From Zygaena filipendulae (taxonomy: Eukaryota; Arthropoda; Insecta; Lepidoptera; Zygaenidae), in the NCBI GenBank assembly GCA_907165275.2, contig OU015677.1:310001-374000 (forward strand): a stretch of DNA of 64,000 bases, in the 5' to 3' direction. Under the pieces are notes generated by a model. That model saw only the letters and a list, made by a program, of their open reading frames with translations, was not told the origin of the DNA and made no database searches. Position numbers and translations under genes: made by a program. Positions 42,510 to 51,500 of the stretch are shown here, in pieces (the stretch's first letter is position 1; each line of letters begins with the position of its first letter).

Positions 42510-45500
42510 ACGTCCCTGCAATACGCCACTTTTTGAGCAACTGTATTAAAAAGAAATTTTCCGTCTCGGCGTCATAGGTGCGCCGCTTACTGGTTAATGG
42601 TTTTGGGGAACGATTTTATTTATTACTAGCTGTGCCCCGCGGTGTTACCCGCGGAAATTTCGGAGATCCCGCAGGAATTCCGGTATGCAAAGTACCTACC
42701 CTATGTCCTTCTCTGTACCCCTGACAATGTGTACCTAAGTATGCAAAATTTCATGAGATTTCACCGACCGGAGTTCCTGCGGGAGTTCTGGGATAAAAAG
42801 TATCCTATGTCCGTTTCTTGGTTCTAAGCTACCTCCCCACCAATTTTCAGCCAAATCAGTTCAGCCGTTCTTGAGTTATAAACAGTGTAACTATCACGAC
42901 TTTCTTTTATATATATAGATTGGGTACTTATTGGTCTTCTCTCTCTCGGAAACTACGAGGGGCAGAAACTTCGTTCTATCCTTCGTTCCACGACACTCGC
43001 GCATTTCCTTTTCCTCCTTCGCCAGCATCCTAAGTTCAGTGACCTCGATCGAGCTGACCAGCTGCCTCGCTCTATGTGTGCATGGCTCTCGTGTATACAC
43101 ACACATGTATACACACGCATGCGTTTCCCCCAGGTGATCGACTCCCCGGGCATCCTGGACAAGCCGCTGGAGCAGCGCAACACCATCGAGATGCAGGCCA
43201 TCGCGGCGCTGGCGCACCTGCGCGCCGCCGTGCTCTACGTCATGGACCCGTCCGAGCACTGCGGACACTCCATCGAGGAGCAGGTACGGGGCCAGTCAGT
43301 CAGTTACAGCGTGATGTCCAATTTAAATAATCCAAAGTTAATGATCTAAAGTTTGTAGATTTTATTACTACTTTACTATTTGATATATATTCAATGATGT
43401 AAATGAAAAATAACGGCTGAATAGTTAGCCGGGCATAGAAAAACAAACAAAATATAAAATAGGCAATCCGATCTTCATTTGATTTCGAGTTTTATTTAAC
43501 TTTCCTTGTATTCGAAACGAAAAGCACAGTGCCTCGGCTTAGAGACTTATTTTGTCCCTCGAACTATTGGCCAAATCCGATCTCGGAACTAAATCAGTTA
43601 CTTTCACCCCTAGGGTAATAATGTAGACATAGACATAACTTTATTTGGCATCACAAATAAACTATTTTTTCTCTGTTCTGTACGTACCTCAAAAGGAAAA
43701 AAGATACCAGGATCACATGCGTTGTCTGTCTGTCGAGACCCTTTTTCACAGGAGGAGGTGTCATGGTATCATGTCAAAATTCATATTATCAAATACTCAG
43801 GTCCTTGGAGGCGGGGAACATTTTAAGAATTTTAATACTAGCTGTGCCTTGCGGTTTCACCCGCGGAATTTCGGAGACCCCGCGGGAATTCCGAGATACA
43901 AAGTACCCTATATCCTTCTCTGTACCCTTGACAACGTGCATGCCAAATTTCATCCAAATCCGTTCAGCCGTTTTTGAGTGATTAAGTAACAAACATCCAA
44001 ACATCCACTTTCACATTTATAATATTAGTAGGATTATTAATTATTATCCATGAAATGCGAAAGTGAGTTTGTGTGTTTGTTTGATACGCTTCCAAGCCTT
44101 AACAGCTCCACTGATCATCACGAATTTTTGTATACACATTGACAGCGGTACAGAAAAGGACACAGGGTACTTTTTATTACGGAAATCCCGCGGCAACTCC
44201 GAAAATTAGAAGTCCAAAAAATTAAAAAGCGAAGAACAGTATTCAGTTATTCTTATTCATTCCCCTAGATATCCTTGTTTGAGAGCATCAAGCCGCTGTT
44301 CGCGAACAAGCCGCTGCTGGTGGTCCTCAACAAGGTGGACGTGGTGCGCCCTGAGGAGCTGCCCGAGGAGAAGAGGCTGCTCATCGAACAGCTCGAGAGG
44401 ACCTGTGCTGAGGGGAATGTTGTCAAGTGAGTGACACTCCGTGTTCGGTGGAACCACTGCGGTGAAAGTTTCTAGGAACTTGAAAGAAAGAAAGATAGAA
44501 AATACACAATAAAAAGAAACAAACATAAACAGTGCCTAATCTAAATTTGTACACATATGATATCTCTTGCATGCTCTGACGAAAGGGTCACCAACTCATC
44601 CAACCAAGGACTTTTTATACCGGAATTCCAGCGGGAACTCGGAACTTATCGCGGGAACACCTAGTAGTAGTTGAAATAAAGTATTTAAAGTAGATTTCCG
44701 GCTTCCCCCTCAATATTTTCACCCTTCGCCACTGATGTGTGCCGATGTGATGTGTGGTGATGTGTTGTGTTGTGTGGTGGTGTCGTGTGTCGTGTCAGCG
44801 CGCCGGCCGGCTCGGAGCTGTGCAGCGTGCCCGTGGTGCGCATGTCCACGCTCACCGACGAGGGCGTGCAGGAGGCCAAGATAGCCGCCTGCGAGCGGCT
44901 GCTGGCGCTGCGCGTCACGCAGAAGATACGCACCAACAAGGTACCGCACGCGGCCACGCGCTGCGTCACGCTACAACACGCGACCCCACACGGCAACACG
45001 CTGCACACACGCTGCAACACGTGAAAACACACAATCAAACGTTGCAACACGCTACAACACGCGACTGCACACGGCAACCGCTACAACACCTAACAACACG
45101 CCGCAACACGTGAAAACAGGCTGCACACGCGCTACATCACGTGAAAACACACAACCACACATTGAAACACGCTACAACACGCGACTGCACACGGCAACAC
45201 GCTACAACACCTAACAACACGCCGCAACACGTGAACGCTGCACACGCGCTACGCTAAGATTTTTAAAGTAAAAGTTTACACATATGTTTTTTATCATGGA
45301 ATGCCCTCGGGAACTCCGAAATTATCACGGGCGAAACCGCGGGGGACAAGTGCTTAAAATCCAAAAGTCAACTAACTACCCGTGAGACATGAAGTCGATT
45401 TGAATAAAAAAATCCTTACTAATATTATAAATGCGTAAGTGAGTTTGTTTGTTACGCTTTACGTTCAACGAATCGTCATGAAATTTTGCATGCACGTTGT

Positions 45501-48500
45501 CAGGGGTGCAGAGAAGGACATAGGGTACTTTTAATCGCGGAATTCCTGCGGGAACCCCGAAATCAATCCCCTCATACCATCCCCTCTGGCAGGTGGACAG
45601 CGTGCTGAACCGGCTGCACGTGGCGATGCCGGCGCCGCGCGAGGGGGCGAAGCCCCGGCCCGCGTGCATCCCGCCCGCCGCCGCCGCCAGGATGGAGGGC
45701 GCCGAGCGCCGCGCCAGGAAACGGAAGCTCGAGCGGGAGATCGAAGTCGAGATGGGCGACGACTACGCGCTCGGTGAGGGGAAAAGACTTATCTTTACTT
45801 ATAATAGGGATGTTGACTACTATTGAAAATCAAAATTGTAATCAGTCCGTCAGTTAGAAAATAAAAAAACAATAGACACGTATTTTTTGCTTTTTTAAAT
45901 AAATTAAAATATACAGAGATAGAGCGCATTAAAGTTTACGATGAGGGGGTCGTGACGTCACTAACCGCAAAACAGCCATACAAACTGTCAGAATAGTGAC
46001 GTCACGCGAAATTTCAACTCAATATATCGCCGTTATTTTTTGATTACGTAAAAAAAGAAAAAATACGTGTCCAATATTTTTTAATAATCTACAAGACGGA
46101 CTAAAAAATAAAAATTAGTCAACATGCCCATTTTGTGTTATATAGCTGTTTCACGCGGTTTCGCCCGCGTTAATTTCAGAGATCCCGCGTGAATTCCGGG
46201 ATAAAAAGTAGCCTAAGTTACTCCTTGTAACACCAGCCATATCAGAGATTACCCTGAACAAACAGACAAACCGATATACAGAGAAAAAAAATAAAAATGG
46301 ATTTTTTGATGTCAGTACTTTAGTATGCATTTAATTTGAAATTACTAACAGAGACACTTCAATTTTATTTATGTCTGTATAAGGTGTGGTAAAATTAGCT
46401 GCAAATATTTACAGGGTTGAAAGTATACACCGTTATAAACATGTCCATAAAATAAAAAAGATAAAAATAAAGATTTCAAACAAAATCAAATCAATCAAAA
46501 AGAAAACCTGTGAAGGTGCTCGCTCGGATCCATCGCTTTACACACAAATCGCGCGCCGCACGTTAAGATATCGGATCGTAAGGTCGATGACCTGACCGAG
46601 CTGACCAGCTGATGCTTCGTTCGCTGTGTGCGCGGCGCGTGCCTTAGTGAGCTACGTGTATTGTGTACCTTGTTAATGTTAGTTGTGATGTTTTTCAATG
46701 AATTTATTTTCCTCATATTCTGTAAAACTACCGAACTTATATTATGTTTTCGCTTATCCTGTTTGTTATAACGTATACTTTCAGCCCTGTTAATATTTGC
46801 AGCAAAATTTTGCCACGTGTTATATGTATACCAATAATATTATAAATATGAAAGTATGGATGGATGTTTGTTATTCGATCACGCCAGAACAGAATTGAAT
46901 GGAATTTAACACAGAGATATGTATATTATAAATCTGAGTAAAAAGTACCCCATGGACATTCCTGTCGGAACTCAGAAATTAACGCGGATAAAACCGCGGC
47001 GCACAGTTAGTAATAATGAAGTGCTCCGTTTCAGATAATTAAAATTTATAATGTACCTATTTCCATTCTGTTCTAGTGAACGCTGTCTTTAATATTCTTT
47101 CTTTCTTGCTCCCTTACAGACCTGCAGAAGAACTACGTGGACATACCGGAGGAGGAGCGCTACGACCCCATCCCGGAGTTCTGGGAGGGGCACAACATCG
47201 CCGACTACATCGACCCGGACATATTCGAAGTAAGTGTACAAAGTACGCGGAAGTACGCTCGCTCGAAGTTACACTCGTATAAGAAAGTACGCCATTCGTG
47301 TACGGAAGTACAATACTCGTACACGGAAATATTGTACTCATATATTTAAGCACATACACAGGAGTACGCGTTATATACGGTAGTACGCTAATCTTATACG
47401 GAAGTACGTTATTTGTGTACGAAAGTACGTTACTCGTGTATGGAAGTACGCTACTCGTCTATGGAAGTACGCTACTTGTGTATGGAAGTACGCTACTTAT
47501 ATACGGTAGTACGCTAATCCTATACAGAAGTACGTTACTCAGGTACGCAAGTACGTTACTCATGTACGCAAGTACGTTACTCATGTACGCAAATACGTTA
47601 CTCAGGTACGCAAGTGCGTTACTCATGTACGCAAGTGCGTTACTCATGTACGCAAGTGCGTTACTCATGTACGCAAATACCTTACTCAGGTACGCAAGTA
47701 CGTTACTCATGTACGCAAATACGTAACTCAGGTACGCAAGTACGTTACTCGTATACAGAAGTACGTTACTCGTATACAGAAGTACGCCAGCATCATCTAT
47801 GTCGATAGTTATCATGATATTTGAGTGACGCGACCGTTTGTGTTGTTCAGAAACTGGCGGAGCTGGAGCACGAGGAGGAGCTGCGCGAGGCGGGCGGCGC
47901 CTACGCCGTGCCCAAGATAGAGGTCAGCGAGACCATGCTGCAGGTCAAGAGCCTCGCCAACATGATACGGTGAGTGCGCTGACCTCCATCGACAGGTCAA
48001 CGTGTTTTGATACTGCTAGGGTGGACAGTGGCAAATAACGTTGCTTTCCATTGGTGAAATAATTTTCAAAATCGGTTCAGTGGATCCAGATATGGACACA
48101 AACTCACCCTTACCCTTAGGGGTTGAATTTTCAAAAATCATCTCGTATCGGATGCCTACGTCATACAAAGAACACACCCTCCAAGTGTCAGGTCTCTACG
48201 ATCAGCGGTGTAGGCTGTGCGTTGATCCGTCAGTCAGTCATTCAGGACAAAGCATTTTATATTGTTACGTGCTAGGGTTCTTTATTCGGAGTTAACACTA
48301 AAACACTGTCTAGGGTTCCTAGGTCCAGATATCACAACATCGAAACACTAAACGACTGATCTCGATGTCCAATAATCTCGCCAAGGTCGCAAGTGGTCGC
48401 AGGTATCGCTGAAGACTCAGACTCAATGTTATTGCTTTGAAAGCTCAAACTGAACTGCCCATCCCTTACGACACTCCCTTGAACCAAAAGTTACTATGGA

Positions 48501-51500
48501 TTTATGCGCGAACTTCTTTACCAACGTTGGAATACTTAACCAAATTTCTATGACCGCGTCATGCATTGCATTGGTACGGTTGGCACAAAATGCTTTCATA
48601 TATCCGTCCACCGATTAGTATGGAAGTGCCTAGTCTTAAAACGTAGTGATTATTTGCTTAGTGGCTCAAACTGAACTGCCCGTCCGGTTCGGTTGCGCTG
48701 TTTATATACCCAACCGAACGGGGCTCTAGAATGTTCGAGATATTTCCCTTTTACTAGCCACTCGGCCGAACGTTTCTAAATTTGCTATTCAAAAGTGTTC
48801 GCTTTACATTGCGTGTTTTGTGTCCATTGCGCGCTTATTGATTTAGCTCGACCGCGACAGTATGTATAGAAGATATTGTTATAACATTGGCCCGTCGAAG
48901 CTGTCCCGGACCCCGAGCTCGGGGCAGTCAAACCGAGGCCCACAGCGAGCGGCTGGCATAAGGTCGCGCGGTGACCCAGCAGTGGTCATCGTGCATTACC
49001 CATGCCAACTACATTTGAACATTATATAAACTAGTTGTTCTCCGCTGTTTAGGAGTTCCCGCGGGAGCTACGTGAAATGCTCTCTTAGCTGATGGTCTGC
49101 TAACTGAAAACTGTGCACCCGCCAAATGTCAGTTTCATAGATCGATTACAACAAAAATTAATGAAATGACACCTCTAGTTGTTTCAATACAATATCAATG
49201 TAATATTTTGAACAATTCAAGGGGACCGGGTGTTTGAACCAAAGAATAGGGAGCCTCCCATCACGCAAAATTTTATTGGTAAATTCCGACGAAAGTTTGA
49301 CACGTCATGTAGAACCAGCTTAGTACCGAAGTATGACACGGAGCATTAACGTCGCCTCCTCTCCCTCTGTGTGTCGCAGCAACAAGAAGGCGATCCTGAA
49401 GGACGAGTCGCGGCTCACGAAGCAGTCCACCAAGCCGGTGATGCCGCGCACGAGCCGGGCGCGCGCCCGCGGCCGCTCCGTGGGGCGCCTGCGCGACGAG
49501 ATGGAGAAGCTGGGTGAGTGGCGACTGCGCTAATACCGCTCATGTACGGGTTGATGTCGCTAATGTACGCGCTGGTACCGCTAATGTACGAATTGGTACT
49601 ACTTATGTACGCATTGATACTGTTAATGTCCGAGTTTGCACCGTTAATGTACGTGTAGATGTCGCTGATGTACGCGTTGGTACTGCTAATGTACGCGTTG
49701 TTATCGCTAATGTACGCGTTAGTACTGCTAATGTACGCGTTAGTACCGCTAATGTACGCGTTAGTACCGCTAATGTACGTGTTAGTACTGCTAATGTACG
49801 CGTTAGTACTGCTAATGTACGTGTTAGTACCGCTAATGTACGCGTTAGTACCGCTAATGTACGCGTTAGTACCGCTAATGTACGCGTTAGTACTGCTAAT
49901 GTACGCGTTAGTACTGCTAATGTACGCGTTAGTACTGCTAATGTACGCGTTAGTACCGCTAATGTACGCGTTAGTACCGCTAATGTACGCGTTAGTACCG
50001 CTAATGTACGCGTTAGTACTGCTAATGTACGCGTTAGTACCGCTAATGTACGCGTTAGTACTGCTAATGTACGCGTTAGTACCGCTAATGTACGTGTAGA
50101 TGTCGCTAATGTACGCGTAGGTACTGCTAATGTACAAGTTGTTACTGCTAATGTTCGCATTGGTACCGCTAATGTACGTGTTGGTATCGCTAATGTACAC
50201 GATGGTACCGCAAATGTACGTGTTTATACTGCTTATATGCGCATTAACTCTGTCAATGTACGCGTAAATGCTGCTAATCTACGCTTTACTTCGGTAATGT
50301 ACGCGTTAACTCTGCTAATATGTATGTTTAAACATTTTTTTTTTAAATTCCGGCTTCTATTTTGAGTAGAGAAACAATTCCGTCAATGTCAAGTTTTTGG
50401 TCGAAAGCAAAGGTGTTGGAGTTTTGGAAATATAACCATTACCAGGTTAAACTTAACTTAACCAGGTTAACTTTAAACTGACAGCGTGCTACTGGAGTTT
50501 GTTGCGCAGCTTCTTCTTTTCAGCCATAGCAGTAGGAAGCTCTGAAGGGTGGATATTATGGGTGCTGTGTTAATAAATGTAACTTTATTGACGTCAACAA
50601 GAGTCACGTCATGGGCCAAATTTGATTTAGATTATACTCGTAGTTGGACACATAGATAAGCAATAGTGTGTTAACCCACACTGGAGAAATTTTGAGTAAA
50701 TTAAAGTTTTAAAATTATAGCGCCATTTTGTGTCAACATTTTTATGTTTAAAAAACGTTTTCTAACTCTCAATAAATCGTTCTGAATCAATGAATTCGTT
50801 TTGTGGGTTAACATGTTATTGCTTATCTGCGTCCAGTTATGAAGTACACAGTGAAGTGCCTGTTATCGAATGTCGTCTGACGCTCGCTCGTGTCGCTCCG
50901 CAGGCGTGGACATGTCGGGCTCGTCGGGCGCGCACTTCACGCAGGCGGCGCCGCGCGCGCGCTCGCGCTCCGCCTCCGCGCCGGCCGCCAAGCGCGCGCG
51001 CTCGGAGGCGGCGCGCAGCGTGCCGCGCCCGCCGAGGGACGCCGTCGGCCTCAAGGACACGGCGGTGAGACACCCTCTACCACTACCTGTTTATATCTTA
51101 TTTATTAGCGGTTTCGCTCGCGTTAATTTCGGAGATCCCGCGGGAATTCCGGAACGAAAAGTGCCCTATGTCCCTCTCTGAACGCCTGACGACGTGTATG
51201 CGAAATTTCATCATGATCGGTTGAGCCGTTGAGGCGTGAAAGTGTAACAAATACAATATTTATAACACAACTATTCCTTGCGATTTCACCCTGCTCTAAT
51301 TTCGGAGATCCCGCGGGATTTCTGGGATAAAAAGTACCCTATGTCCTTCCCTATACCGTTGCCAAGTGTATGTTTCATCATAATCGGTTGAGACGATGAG
51401 GCGTGAAAGCGTAAACTCATTTTAGCGTTTAAATAGTTAGGATTGTTATTTGTGCTATTGTGAGTTTAGTATTTTGATTCAAAATGCCCAAATCCCAAAA

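Noticed and set aside
43074..43349. Plus-strand ORFs overlapping 43134-43283 in other frames
   Set aside because: Only the frame continuing [14 protein letters not shown] joins in phase with the neighbouring GTPBP4 exons.
47298..47815. ORFs with LMYAS and YMSNVLA repeats
   Set aside because: Same cause: a 21-bp tandem array in GTPBP4 intron 11.
49415..50365. Long overlapping ORFs on both strands (up to 283 codons) with repeats such as STANVRV and SGTNAYI
   Set aside because: They are products of a 21-bp minisatellite, open in several frames because the unit is a multiple of three. The region is an intron of GTPBP4.
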